Shown here one piece after another: positions 26,215 to 34,960 of a stretch of DNA of 63,029 nt. The notes under the pieces were generated by a model. It ran no database searches. It saw only the letters and a list, made by a program, of their open reading frames with translations, and had not been told where the DNA came from. Each line of letters begins with the position of its first letter. Within the stretch, counting starts at the first letter, position 1. The position numbers were made by a program, and so were the translations under genes. This stretch comes from Streptomyces sp. SM11. Lineage in GTDB: Bacteria; Actinomycetota; Actinomycetes; Streptomycetales; Streptomycetaceae. The DNA lies in assembly GCF_002910905.1 (NCBI RefSeq), contig NZ_NEUE01000309.1, forward strand, positions 10,783 to 73,811. The letters run 5' to 3'.

Positions 26215-27312
26215 GTGAGTGCCAACGACAGCCCTTCGGGCCAGCAGACGACGACCTCCGCCAGCCTCGACGCAGTCCGCCACGCCACCCACGACTCGGC
26301 GTTCCTGCGGGCCTGCCGCCGCGAACCCGTCTCCCACACGCCGGTCTGGTTCATGCGTCAGGCGGGGCGCTCGCTGCCCGAATACCTGAAGGTCCGTGAG
26401 GGCATCGCGATGCTCGACTCCTGCATGATGCCGGAGCTGGTCGCCGAGATCACCCTGCAGCCCGTACGCCGCCACAAGGTCGACGCCGCGATCTACTTCA
26501 GCGACATCGTCGTGCCCCTGAAAGCCATCGGCATCGACCTCGACATCAAGCCCGGCGTCGGCCCGGTCATCGCCGAGCCGATCCGCACCCGCGCCGACCT
26601 GGCCCGGCTGCGCGACCTCACGCCCGAGGACGTCCCGTACGTCACCGAGGCCATCGGGATGCTCACCGCCGAGCTGGGCGCCACCCCGCTCATCGGCTTC
26701 GCCGGGGCCCCCTTCACCCTCGCCAGCTACCTCGTCGAGGGTGGCCCCTCGCGCAACCACGAGCGCACCAAGGCCATGATGTACGGCGACCCGCAGCTCT
26801 GGGCCGACCTCGTGGACCGGCTCGCCGAGATCACCGGCGCCTTCCTGAAGGTGCAGATCGAGGCTGGCGCCTCCGCCGTCCAGCTCTTCGACTCCTGGGT
26901 CGGCGCGCTGGCCCCCGCCGACTACCGCCGCGCCGTGCTGCCCGCCTCCGCGAAGGTCTTCGACGCCGTCGCCCCCTACGGCGTCCCCCGCATCCACTTC
27001 GGCGTCGGCACCGGCGAACTCCTCGGCCTGATGGGCGAGGCCGGCGCGGACGTCGTCGGCGTCGACTGGCGCGTCCCGCTGGACGAGGCCGCCCGCCGCG
27101 TCGGCCCCGGCAAGGCGCTCCAGGGCAACCTCGACCCGGCGGTGCTGTACGCGCCGACCCCGGCCGTCGAGGAGAAGGCCCGCGAGGTGCTGGACGCCGC
27201 CGCAGGGCTCGACGGCCACATCTTCAACCTGGGCCACGGCGTCATGCCGACCATGGACCCGGACGCCCTCACCCGGCTCGTGGAGTACGTGCACACGCAG
27301 ACCGCGCGCTGA
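26215..27312 (+). CDS. hemE: Uroporphyrinogen decarboxylase
   Basis: 365 residues from the GTG at 26215. HemE removes four carboxyl groups from uroporphyrinogen III to give coproporphyrinogen III. Signatures present: PVWFMRQAGRSLPEY (substrate-binding Arg), AAIYFSDIVVPLKAIGIDLDI, LIGFAGAPFTLASYL and FNLGHGVMP near the C-terminus. It is cytosolic. In Streptomyces the product goes to HemG/HemY-type oxidase and then HemQ, both encoded 2.6-4 kb downstream on the same strand. Confidence 0.97.
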   Translation: MSANDSPSGQQTTTSASLDAVRHATHDSAFLRACRREPVSHTPVWFMRQAGRSLPEYLKVREGIAMLDSCMMPELVAEITLQPVRRHKVDAAIYFSDIVVPLKAIGIDLDIKPGVGPVIAEPIRTRADLARLRDLTPEDVPYVTEAIGMLTAELGATPLIGFAGAPFTLASYLVEGGPSRNHERTKAMMYGDPQLWADLVDRLAEITGAFLKVQIEAGASAVQLFDSWVGALAPADYRRAVLPASAKVFDAVAPYGVPRIHFGVGTGELLGLMGEAGADVVGVDWRVPLDEAARRVGPGKALQGNLDPAVLYAPTPAVEEKAREVLDAAAGLDGHIFNLGHGVMPTMDPDALTRLVEYVHTQTAR

Positions 27313-27322
27313 GCGACCGGAC

Positions 27323-27348
27323 GGCCGGGGCGTTCGAGCGCCCCGGCC
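27323..27348. terminator. terminator between convergent hemE and the oxidoreductase gene
   Basis: GGCCGGGGCG (27323-27332) pairs perfectly with CGCCCCGGCC (27339-27348) around a six-base loop. It lies ten bases past the hemE stop and eight bases from the 3' end of the opposite gene, so it can terminate both. Confidence 0.85.
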
Positions 27349-27356
27349 CCACGCCG

Positions 27357-28745
27357 TCAGCTCCCCGCGCCCCGCACCGCCGCCACCGTCTTGCGCGCGG
27401 CGACCAGCACCGGGTCCCAGACCGGCGAGAACGGCGGGGCGTAGCCCAGGTCGAGCGCCGTCATCTGCTCCACCGTCATCCCGGCCGTCAGCGCCACCGC
27501 CGCCACGTCCACCCGCTTCGCCGCCCCCTCGCGGCCGACGATCTGCACCCCGAGCAGCCGGCCCGTGCGGTACTCCGCGATCATCTTCACCGTCATCGGC
27601 TTCGCCCCCGGGTAGTAACCCGCCCGCTGCGTCGACCCGATGGTCGCCGTGACATGGCGCAGCCCGACCGCACGGGCGTCCTTCTCCCGCAGCCCGGTCC
27701 GGGCGATCTCCAGGTCGCAGACCTTGCTCACCGCCGTACCGACCACGCCCGGGAACGTGCCGTAGCCGCCCCCGACGTTGGAACCGATCACCTGGCCGTG
27801 CTTGTTGGCGTGCGTGCCCAGCGCGATGTGCCGGGTGCGGCCCGCCACCAGGTCCAGGACCTCCACGCAGTCGCCGCCCGCCCAGATGTCGTCGTGGCCG
27901 ACGACCCGCATCGCCAGGTCCGTCAGCAGCCCGCCGTGCGGACCCACCGGCAGCCCCGCCCCGCGCGCCAGCGCCGTCTCCGGCTCGACGCCGATGCCGA
28001 GGACCACCACGTCCGCCGGATACGTCCCCGTGTCCGTCGCCACCTCGCTCACCCGGCCGTCCGGACCGGTGAGGATCCCGGTGACGGCGGCCCCGTTCAC
28101 CGTCGTGATGCCCAGCCCGTCCATCGCGTCGTGGACGAGCCGCCCCATGTCCGGGTCGAGCGTCGCCATCGGCTGCTCGCCCCGGTTGAGGACGGTCACC
28201 TCGAAGCCCCGCGTGAGCATCGCCTCGGCCATCTCGACGCCGATGTATCCCGCGCCCACCACGACCGCCCGGCGGGTCTCCTCGGAGCCCAGGGCGTCCA
28301 GCGAGTCCAGGAGCGCCTGCCCGTCGTCCAGGGTCTGCACCCCGTGCACCCCGGCCGCGTCCATGCCGGGCAGCGCCGGGCGCACCGGACGGGCCCCGGT
28401 GGCGATCACCAGCTTGTCGAAGCCCGTCCAGTACGTCCGCCCGCTCTCCCGGTCCAGCGCCTTCACCCGCCGCCCGGTCACGTCGAGCTCCGTCACCTCG
28501 GTCCGCATCCGCAGATCGATGGCCCGCTCCCGGTGCTCCTCGGGGGTCCGGGCGATCAGGTCGTCGCGCGCTTCGACGTCGCCGCTCACCCAGTACGGGA
28601 TGCCGCAGGCGGAGTACGAGGTGAAGTGGCCGCGCTCGAAGGCGACGATCTCCAGCGCGTCCGGCCCCTTCAGCCTGCGCGCCTGTGACGCGGCGGACAT
28701 GCCCGCCGCGTCACCGCCGATGACCACCAGTCGCTCCGCCGCCAT
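27357..28745 (-). CDS. FAD-dependent pyridine nucleotide-disulfide oxidoreductase, CoA-disulfide reductase-like
   Basis: 462 residues from the ATG at 28745 with AAAGGGGA upstream. FAD motif VVIGGDAAGMSAASQARR lies at residues 6-23. The single active-site cysteine is in SYSACGIPYWVSG (about residue 44), the CoA-disulfide reductase/NADH oxidase signature. NAD(P)-binding motif is VVVGAGYIGVEMAEAM, and IWAGGDCVEV is the second FAD motif. The C-terminal dimer domain is complete. It likely keeps CoA or another low-molecular thiol reduced, or works as an NADH oxidase; the two cannot be separated by sequence. Transcribed toward hemE. Confidence 0.88.
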   Translation of the reverse strand: MAAERLVVIGGDAAGMSAASQARRLKGPDALEIVAFERGHFTSYSACGIPYWVSGDVEARDDLIARTPEEHRERAIDLRMRTEVTELDVTGRRVKALDRESGRTYWTGFDKLVIATGARPVRPALPGMDAAGVHGVQTLDDGQALLDSLDALGSEETRRAVVVGAGYIGVEMAEAMLTRGFEVTVLNRGEQPMATLDPDMGRLVHDAMDGLGITTVNGAAVTGILTGPDGRVSEVATDTGTYPADVVVLGIGVEPETALARGAGLPVGPHGGLLTDLAMRVVGHDDIWAGGDCVEVLDLVAGRTRHIALGTHANKHGQVIGSNVGGGYGTFPGVVGTAVSKVCDLEIARTGLREKDARAVGLRHVTATIGSTQRAGYYPGAKPMTVKMIAEYRTGRLLGVQIVGREGAAKRVDVAAVALTAGMTVEQMTALDLGYAPPFSPVWDPVLVAARKTVAAVRGAGS

Positions 28746-28821
28746 GTCGGGTCCCCTTTCGCCGGTTCGCCGGTTCGCCGAGCCGGCGATCCGTCGATTC
28801 ACCGTCCCCACGCTACGGCGG

Positions 28822-29799
28822 TCAGGGGGCCGGGGTGCCCTCCCCCTCCGGCCGGGCCGCCGCCGGGACCCTGCGGGCCGCCCGCCGGGCGCGCAGCACC
28901 CGCCACACCAGCAGTGCCAGGGCCCCGGTGAGCAGGAACGGGAACGTGGCCCCGAACGCCACCGCGATCCACCGCAGCATCGTCACGAACGCGTCCCAGC
29001 CGCCGCCCAGCGCGTCCAGGAACCCCGGGTCGTCCTCCTTCTCCGCGTCCCGGCCCGGGGCATCCGGCGGCGTCAGGTCGAGGGTGATCGTCGCCAGCGA
29101 GGTGCGGTCCTTCAGGCTCGCCTGCTGGGCCAGCAGCGACTCCAGGTCGGACTGACGGCTGCTCAGCTCGCCCTCCAGGGCGACCACATCGCTGATCCGC
29201 TCCGCCTTGTCCATCAGCTCCCGCACCCGCGCCACGCTCGCGCGCTGCGTGGCGATCCGGCTGTCCACGTCGACCACCTGGTCGGTGACGTCCTTCGCGT
29301 TCGAGGTGCGCGAGAGCAGCTTCCCGGAACCGGAGAGCTCCCGCAGCACCTCCTGGAACCGGTCCTGCGGCACCCGCAGCACCAGGTGCGAGGACTCGTA
29401 GGTGTCGTCGAGCCGCTCGGTGTTCTCCGTCGCCACCAGGCCCCCCGCGCCCTCCGCGGCACCGCGCGCGGCGGCGACGGCCTTCGGCACGCTCTTCACC
29501 TCGACGGACAGGGTCGCCGTGCGGATGACATGGGTGCCCGCGGCCCCGGGCTTCGGGGCCGCCTTCTTCCCCGCCGCCTTCCCGTCCGTCTGCTTCTCGG
29601 CGGAGGAGGCCGCGGCCCCGTCCTCGTCCGCGAACCCCTCACGCGGGGCGGACTTCCCGTCCGCCGCCCTCGCTCCGCTGTCGGAGGCGTCGCCCGACGC
29701 CCCGCAGCCGCCGACGGCGAGCAGGAGGCCGAGCGCCCCGGCCACGAGCGCCGCACGCGTGCGGGCGAAGGGCCGATCGGTTCCGCTGTCCCATTCCAT
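28822..29799 (-). CDS. DUF4349 membrane lipoprotein
   Basis: 325 residues from the ATG at 29799. The signal ends in LLLAVGGCGASG, a lipobox with Cys near residue 33. A charged Ala/Gly/Lys-rich linker follows (to about 85). The DUF4349 region (THVIRTATLSVEVKSVPKAV, RVPQDRFQEVLRELS, then a coiled coil ARVRELMDKAERISDVVALEGELSSRQSDLE) spans 88-260. One membrane helix (AVAFGATFPFLLTGALALLVW) and a basic tail end the protein. It would be anchored at both ends outside the cell. Function is unknown. It is divergent from hemG/cgoX, with 126 bases between the starts. Confidence 0.87.
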   Translation of the reverse strand: MEWDSGTDRPFARTRAALVAGALGLLLAVGGCGASGDASDSGARAADGKSAPREGFADEDGAAASSAEKQTDGKAAGKKAAPKPGAAGTHVIRTATLSVEVKSVPKAVAAARGAAEGAGGLVATENTERLDDTYESSHLVLRVPQDRFQEVLRELSGSGKLLSRTSNAKDVTDQVVDVDSRIATQRASVARVRELMDKAERISDVVALEGELSSRQSDLESLLAQQASLKDRTSLATITLDLTPPDAPGRDAEKEDDPGFLDALGGGWDAFVTMLRWIAVAFGATFPFLLTGALALLVWRVLRARRAARRVPAAARPEGEGTPAP

Positions 29800-29925
29800 A
29801 ACTGGTCCCCCCAGGAAGGTGGTTGATGGTGCAGGTTCGACGCGGTCGCTCCCGGACCGGTTGCCGGTGGGCGGTTTCGAAGTGGTCACGGGCAGGACGC
29901 GGTACGGGTTTGAGAGAGTGGACCC

Positions 29926-31401
29926 ATGCAGCGTTCTCAACAACGTGCGGAAACGCCCCCGGGCCACGTCGTCGTCATCGGCGGCGGCATCGCCGGCCTG
30001 GCGGCCGCCCACCGTCTGGTCGCCTCCGGACTGCGGGTCACCCTCCTGGAGGCGACGGGCCGGCTCGGCGGCAAGCTCATGACCGGCGAGGTCGCGGGCG
30101 TCCAGGTCGACCTGGGAGCCGAGTCGATGCTCGCCCGGCGACCCGAGGCGGTCGCCCTGGCCCGTGAGGTGGGCCTCGCCGACCGCCTCCAGCCGCCCGC
30201 CACCGCCACCGCCTCGCTCTGGACGCGGGACGCGCTGCGCCCCATGCCCAAGGGGCACGTCATGGGTGTCCCCGGCGACCCGGCGGTGCTCGGAGAGGTG
30301 CTGTCCCCGGAGGGGCTGGCCCGGATCGCCGAGGAGCGCGACCTCACCCCGACCCCCGTCGGCGACGACGTCGCCGTCGGCGCGTACGTCGCCGACCGGC
30401 TCGGCCGCGAGGTCGTCGACCGGCTGGTGGAGCCCCTCCTCGGCGGGGTCTACGCCGGCGACGCCTACCGGATCTCGATGCGCGCCGCCGTACCCCAGCT
30501 CTTCGAAGCGGTGCGGGAGGGCGGCCCGCTGTTGGAGGCCGTACGCCGCGTCCAGGAGCGGACCGCCGCCCGACAGCGGACCGGACCCGTCTTCCAGGGC
30601 ATCGGGGGCGGCATCGGCACCCTCCCGGACGCCGTGGGCGACGCCGTACGGGCCGGCGGCGGCGAGATCCTCACGGAGACCCCCGTCCTCGGTCTGACCC
30701 GTACGGAAGAAGGCTGGGCCGTCCGCACCGAGACCCGGACCATCACCGCCGACGGCATCGTCCTGGCCACCCCCGCCTGGTCCGCCGGCACCCTGCTGGC
30801 CGCCGAGTCCCCGGCCGCGTCCGCCGAACTGTCCGGCGTCGAGTACGCGTCGATGGCCCTGGTCACCCTGGTCTTCCGGCGGGCCGACATCGAGGCGTAC
30901 GAGGCCCTGCGCGGCCGCTCCGGCTTCCTCGTGCCGCCGGTCGACGGCCACACGATCAAGGCCTCCACCTTCTCCAGCAACAAATGGCAGTGGGTCGCGG
31001 ACAGCGCCCCCGACCTGTTCGTGCTCCGCACCTCCGTCGGCCGGTACGGCGAGGAGGATCATCTGCACCGCGAGGACGAGGAACTCGTCGCCGTCTCCCT
31101 GCGCGACCTCGCCGGGGCCACCGGACTCACCGCCCGGCCGATCGACACCGAGGTCACCCGCTGGATCGGCGGCCTGCCGCAGTACCCGGTCGGCCACCAC
31201 ACCCGGGTTGCCCGGATCCGCGACGAGGTGGCCAAGCTCCCCGCCCTGCGCGTCTGCGGCGCGGTCTACGACGGCGTCGGCATCCCCGCCTGCATCGCGA
31301 GCGCACAGCGGGCGGCCGACGAGATCACGGGCGAGATCACGGGAGAGATCATCGCCACGTCGCCCCTGGTTCGGGGCACGGGGAGCGAGGCGGGACAATA
31401 G
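29926..31401 (+). CDS. hemG: Protoporphyrinogen/coproporphyrinogen III oxidase (HemY/CgoX type)
   Basis: 491-residue FAD enzyme. The dinucleotide-binding motif VVIGGGIAGLAAAHRLVASG lies at residues 16-35; LGGKLMTGEVAGVQVDLGAES and the C-terminal FAD contact VCGAVYDGVGIPACIASAQ are typical. In actinobacteria this family oxidises coproporphyrinogen III to coproporphyrin III (CgoX), the step before iron insertion. HemQ follows after four bases, so both belong to the coproporphyrin-dependent heme route. A short repeat EITGEITGEI near the C-terminus reflects a small tandem duplication of nine bases. Confidence 0.94.
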   Translation: MQRSQQRAETPPGHVVVIGGGIAGLAAAHRLVASGLRVTLLEATGRLGGKLMTGEVAGVQVDLGAESMLARRPEAVALAREVGLADRLQPPATATASLWTRDALRPMPKGHVMGVPGDPAVLGEVLSPEGLARIAEERDLTPTPVGDDVAVGAYVADRLGREVVDRLVEPLLGGVYAGDAYRISMRAAVPQLFEAVREGGPLLEAVRRVQERTAARQRTGPVFQGIGGGIGTLPDAVGDAVRAGGGEILTETPVLGLTRTEEGWAVRTETRTITADGIVLATPAWSAGTLLAAESPAASAELSGVEYASMALVTLVFRRADIEAYEALRGRSGFLVPPVDGHTIKASTFSSNKWQWVADSAPDLFVLRTSVGRYGEEDHLHREDEELVAVSLRDLAGATGLTARPIDTEVTRWIGGLPQYPVGHHTRVARIRDEVAKLPALRVCGAVYDGVGIPACIASAQRAADEITGEITGEIIATSPLVRGTGSEAGQ

Positions 31402-31405
31402 CCGT

Positions 31406-32134
31406 ATGAGTGCTCCTGAGACTGCGACATCAAGCAAGGGTCCGAACGCCGGCAAGAAGGCCAAGGACCTCAACGAGGTCATCCGCTACACCCTGTGGTC
31501 GGTCTTCAAGCTGCGCGACGTCCTCCCGCTGGACCGCGCGGGATACGCCGACGAGGTCCAGGAGCTGTTCGATCAGCTCGCGGCCAAGGACATCACCGTC
31601 CGCGGCACCTACGACGTGTCCGGTCTGCGGGCCGACGCCGACCTCATGATCTGGTGGCACGCCGAGACCTCGGACGAGCTCCAGGAGGCGTACAACCTCT
31701 TCAGGCGCACCAAGCTCGGCCGCGCGCTCGACCCGGTCTGGTCGAACATGGCGCTGCACCGGCCGGCCGAGTTCAACAAGTCGCACGTCCCGGCGTTCCT
31801 CGCCGACGAGACGCCGCGCGACTACATCAGCGTCTACCCCTTCGTCCGGTCCTACGACTGGTACCTGCTGCCCGACGAGGACCGCCGCCGTATGCTCGCG
31901 GACCACGGCAAGATGGCCCGGGGCTACCCGGACGTCCGCGCCAACACCGTCGCCTCGTTCTCGCTGGGCGACTACGAGTGGGTCCTCGCCTTCGAGGCGG
32001 ACGAGCTGTACCGCATCGTCGACCTGATGCGTCACCTGCGCGCCTCCGAGGCACGTCTCCACGTGCGCGAGGAGGTCCCGTTCTACACGGGCCGCAGGAA
32101 GAGCGTCACAGACCTGGTGGCCGGGCTCGCATAG
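31406..32134 (+). CDS. hemQ: Coproheme decarboxylase (HemQ, chlorite dismutase family)
   Basis: 242 residues; the ATG is four bases after the preceding stop. HemQ performs two peroxide-dependent decarboxylations of coproheme III to heme b. The catalytic tyrosine is expected in SVYPFVRSYDWYLLP. The heme-region histidine is in LHRPAEFNKSHVPAFL, and the position of the chlorite-dismutase distal Arg is not Arg-dominated, as in other HemQ. The N-terminal 18 residues are Lys-rich and unstructured. It is cytosolic and co-transcribed with hemG/cgoX. Confidence 0.95.
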   Translation: MSAPETATSSKGPNAGKKAKDLNEVIRYTLWSVFKLRDVLPLDRAGYADEVQELFDQLAAKDITVRGTYDVSGLRADADLMIWWHAETSDELQEAYNLFRRTKLGRALDPVWSNMALHRPAEFNKSHVPAFLADETPRDYISVYPFVRSYDWYLLPDEDRRRMLADHGKMARGYPDVRANTVASFSLGDYEWVLAFEADELYRIVDLMRHLRASEARLHVREEVPFYTGRRKSVTDLVAGLA

Positions 32135-32209
32135 CCAGCGAGTCCCGCACCACCCCAACCCGGAAGATCAGAAGGGCGGGCACCGGGCACCGACCGTGCC
32201 GTCCGCCGT

Positions 32210-32317
32210 TCCAGCGACACCGGGTTCGGCTTCGGGGGCCGTCGCACCGTGATGGTGCGGCGGCCCCCGCTCAGTACCGCCCGCCGGGGGATCAGTCCAG
32301 CGACACCGGGTTCGGCT
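32210..32317. repeat. 22-bp direct repeat at the aminopeptidase 3' end
   Basis: The 22 bases at 32210-32231 recur exactly at 32296-32317, 86 bases on, in the same orientation; both start TCCAGCGACACC and end TTCGGCT. The match runs five more bases with one mismatch. The second copy encodes the C-terminus of the aminopeptidase (PEPNPVSLD). The first copy is non-coding, between hemQ and the terminator stem. This looks like a leftover of a small duplication. Confidence 0.75.
32234..32268. terminator. bidirectional terminator, hemQ / aminopeptidase gene
   Basis: GGGGGCCG at 32234-32241 continues into CGCACC (32243-32248), a five-base loop, GGTGCG (32254-32259) and CGGCCCCC ending at 32268. The stem is 15 pairs with one G-T. 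It serves hemQ from the left and the opposite-strand peptidase gene (stop at 32292) from the right. Confidence 0.85.
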
Positions 32318-33854
32318 CCGGGTGCGCCGCGCAGTCCGCACCCCGCCCCGGCACCTCACCGGTCAGCAGGTACCGGCGCAGATGGTCGTCGACACAGGCG
32401 TTCCCGGCCCCGCCGATGCCGTGCGTACCGGCGTCCCGCTCGGTCACCAGCGACGAGCCGGGCAGCCGCCTCCGCAGCTCCAGCGCCCCCTCGTACGGGG
32501 TCGCCGCGTCCCGCTCCGCCGCCAGGATCAGCACCGGCGGCAGCTCGCCCCACCGCGTCCCGACCTCCAGCGGCCGCTGCCGGGGCGCGGGCCAGAAGGC
32601 GCACGGCAGGTTCGCGAAGGCGTTGTCCCAGGTCTCGAACGGCGCGACGCGCGCCAGCTCCGTGTGGTCGCGGTCCCACACCTCGAAGTCCTCGGGCCAG
32701 GGCGCGTCGTTGCACTCGACGGCCGTGTACACCGCCTGCGCGTTCTCGTTGTCCTTGGCCGCCACCGCGCGCGGGGAGGCCTGCGCGACCAGCGGCTCCG
32801 GGTCGCCCCGGACGTACTCGGAGAGCGCCGTCGCCCGCATCGCCCAGTAGTCGTCGTAGTAGCTGGCCCCCAGGAACGCCGAGTGCAGCTGCCCCGGCCC
32901 CACCGTGCCGCCCGCGGGCTTCACCGCCAGCTCGGCGCGCACCTCGTCGTAGTGCCGCTGCACCGACTCCGGCGTGGTCCCCAGGTGGTAGACGTCGTCG
33001 TGCTTGGCCACCCAGCGGCGGAAGTCCTCCCAGCGCGCCTCGAAGGCCAGCGACTGGCCCATGTTGGAGCGGTACCAGATCTGCTCCGGATCCGGGTCGA
33101 CCACCGAGTCGAACACCATGCGCCGTACGTGGGAGGGGAAAAGCGTCGCGTACAGCGCGCCGAAGTACGTCCCGTAGGAGGCCCCCATGAACGTCAGCCG
33201 CTCCTCGCCGAGCGCGGCCCGCAGGACGTCCAGGTCACGGGCGTTGTTCAGCGAGGTGTAGTGCCGCAGCGTCTCGCCCGCGTGGCTCGCGCAGCCCTCC
33301 GCGTACGCCTTGGCGCGGGCGACGCGCCGCTCCTTGTACTCCCGCGTCGGGTGGGTCGGCGCGTCCGTCGGACCCTTCGTGTACACGGCGGGGTCCTGGC
33401 AGGTCAGCGGGGCGGAGGAGCCGTTCACCCCGCGCGGGGCGTAGCCGACCAGGTCGTACGCCCCGGCGATCTCCTTCCACGCCGGCAGCTCCCCGGCCAG
33501 CGGGAAGGTGACGCTGGACGCGCCGGGGCCGCCCGGGTTGTAGACGAACGCGCCCTGTCGCTCCTCGGCCGGTCCGGTGGCCCCGGCGCGGCTGACGGTC
33601 AGTTCGAGCTGCCGCCCGTCCGGCTCGGCATAGTCGAGGGGCACCTTCACCGTGCCGCACTTCAGGGAGTCCGGGAGCATCTCGTCCTCCGGGCAGGAGA
33701 CGAAGTCGATGCCGGCGGCCGTGGCACGGGAGGCGGCGATCGCGGTGCCCCGGGCCTCGGCGGAGCCCGGGCGCTCCCAGGCGGTCGCGGGAGCGACGGC
33801 CAGGGCGGACAGGACCAGGGAGCCGATCGATGTGTACAGCGCAGCTGTTCTCAC
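32292..33854 (-). CDS. Secreted alpha/beta-hydrolase, tripeptidyl aminopeptidase (SlpD/SlpE-like)
   Basis: 520 residues from the GTG at 33854 (GAGAGG eight bases upstream). The signal peptide (YTSIGSLVLSALAVAPATAW) has an Ala-x-Ala-type cleavage near residue 25. The peptidase S33 fold shows the oxyanion segment YNPGGPGASS, the nucleophile Ser in GASYGTYFG, Asp in AAERDAATP and His in DAGTHGIGG. Streptomyces SlpD/SlpE and Tap proteins of this type release tripeptides from secreted proteins. Cysteines near the C-terminus probably pair outside the cell. It is transcribed alone. Confidence 0.87.
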   Translation of the reverse strand: MRTAALYTSIGSLVLSALAVAPATAWERPGSAEARGTAIAASRATAAGIDFVSCPEDEMLPDSLKCGTVKVPLDYAEPDGRQLELTVSRAGATGPAEERQGAFVYNPGGPGASSVTFPLAGELPAWKEIAGAYDLVGYAPRGVNGSSAPLTCQDPAVYTKGPTDAPTHPTREYKERRVARAKAYAEGCASHAGETLRHYTSLNNARDLDVLRAALGEERLTFMGASYGTYFGALYATLFPSHVRRMVFDSVVDPDPEQIWYRSNMGQSLAFEARWEDFRRWVAKHDDVYHLGTTPESVQRHYDEVRAELAVKPAGGTVGPGQLHSAFLGASYYDDYWAMRATALSEYVRGDPEPLVAQASPRAVAAKDNENAQAVYTAVECNDAPWPEDFEVWDRDHTELARVAPFETWDNAFANLPCAFWPAPRQRPLEVGTRWGELPPVLILAAERDAATPYEGALELRRRLPGSSLVTERDAGTHGIGGAGNACVDDHLRRYLLTGEVPGRGADCAAHPEPNPVSLD

Positions 33855-33982
33855 GCGCGGTGCCTCTCTGCGGATGCGGAGAGGGATGGTCGGGCGGACG
33901 GACGGTGATGTCCAGCACCGCCCCGGCATGTCCGCGAACATGACCCTGATGGGCGGTCGGCGACCCGAGTGCGGAGCCCGGT

Positions 33983-34954
33983 TCAGCCGCCGCCGCCCCC
34001 GCCGCAGCAGCCGCCCCCACCACTCGATCCGCCCCCGCCCCCGCAGCCGGACCCACCTCCACAGCTCGAACCGGAGCCGCCCCCGCTGGACCCGCCGCAA
34101 CTGGAGCCGTCCGGGCCGGAGGCGGCGCACCAGACCGCCGTCGCGCTGACGGCGACTCCCGCCGTACCGCTCCCCGAGGTGTACGCCGACGTACGCCCGC
34201 GTGGACCGCTCAGCCTCGCCGCCGCGACCAGTTGGGCCTGGAGCACCGGGTCCGGCAGGGCGCGGAGCCCCAGCGTGGCGACCAGATGGGCGTGGGTGAT
34301 CACCTGGGCGTAGGCGTTCCGGAACCCCAGGGCTGCCTGGCGGCCCGCCCCCGTGATGCGGGCGGCGGTGGACGCCGCGACGATCAGCCCGCTGAATCCG
34401 CCGATCAGGACCGGGGGCACCATCAGCACGACGAACGGGAACGGCCGGTCGTGGGTGGCGAACTGGACGAAGGTCAGCACCATGCTCAGCGGCAGGGCGG
34501 CTACGCACGCCAGTCCCTGGATCATCGCCCACCACCGCAGCGGCCGGGTCTCCAGGGGCGACACGAGCAGCCCGCGCGCGGCGAGCCCGTCGCCGATCTC
34601 CTGCACAGCGGGGTGCCGCATCACCGCCTCCCGCAGGACGTGCAGAGCGCCGTTCGGCGCGGCGGCCAGCTCCTGGAACACCGCGCGTTCCACCGGGTCG
34701 CTCGCCTGCGCACGCCGGGCGCCGACGATGCCGGGCCCGCCGACGACCAGTCGGCCGTCCGCGTGCAGGGCACTCAGCGCGGTGTCCACGACCCTGGCCG
34801 GGCCGCCGTTCAGGAAGGCGGCCTCGTACAGGTCGTGGAGCGCGTGACCGGGCGCCGGGCGAGGGCGCCGGGCCCGCTCGCGCACGGCCTTGACGAGGAG
34901 CACCACCGAGCAGACGACGACCACGACGGTCACCAGCAGAGCCACCACGTACAC
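33983..34954 (-). CDS. TIGR04222 membrane protein with Gly/Ser/Cys-rich C-terminal tail
   Basis: 323 residues from the GTG at 34954. The Shine-Dalgarno GGAGGTGA contains the stop codon of the DUF692 gene upstream, so translation is coupled. One helix lies at the N-terminus (VALLVTVVVVVCSVVLLV) and two more around residues 140-195 (LACVAALPLSMVLTFVQF, VVLMVPPVLIGGFSGLIVA). The cytoplasmic-looking part carries ALHDLYEAAFLNGGPARVVDTALSAL, typical of TIGR04222. The last 48 residues hold six cysteines in Gly/Ser repeats (SSCGGSSGGG, SGCGGGGG, ending GGCCGGGGGG). I infer that this tail is the substrate of the adjacent MNIO enzyme; it is otherwise unexplained. Confidence 0.82.
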   Translation of the reverse strand: MYVVALLVTVVVVVCSVVLLVKAVRERARRPRPAPGHALHDLYEAAFLNGGPARVVDTALSALHADGRLVVGGPGIVGARRAQASDPVERAVFQELAAAPNGALHVLREAVMRHPAVQEIGDGLAARGLLVSPLETRPLRWWAMIQGLACVAALPLSMVLTFVQFATHDRPFPFVVLMVPPVLIGGFSGLIVAASTAARITGAGRQAALGFRNAYAQVITHAHLVATLGLRALPDPVLQAQLVAAARLSGPRGRTSAYTSGSGTAGVAVSATAVWCAASGPDGSSCGGSSGGGSGSSCGGGSGCGGGGGSSGGGGCCGGGGGG

Positions 34955-34960
34955 GGCGGA

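Noticed and set aside
33983..34110. Gly/Cys-coding tail first read as a slippage or sequencing artefact
   Set aside because: The frame stays open with ordered Cys spacing, ends in a proper stop, and such tails are expected in TIGR04222 proteins.
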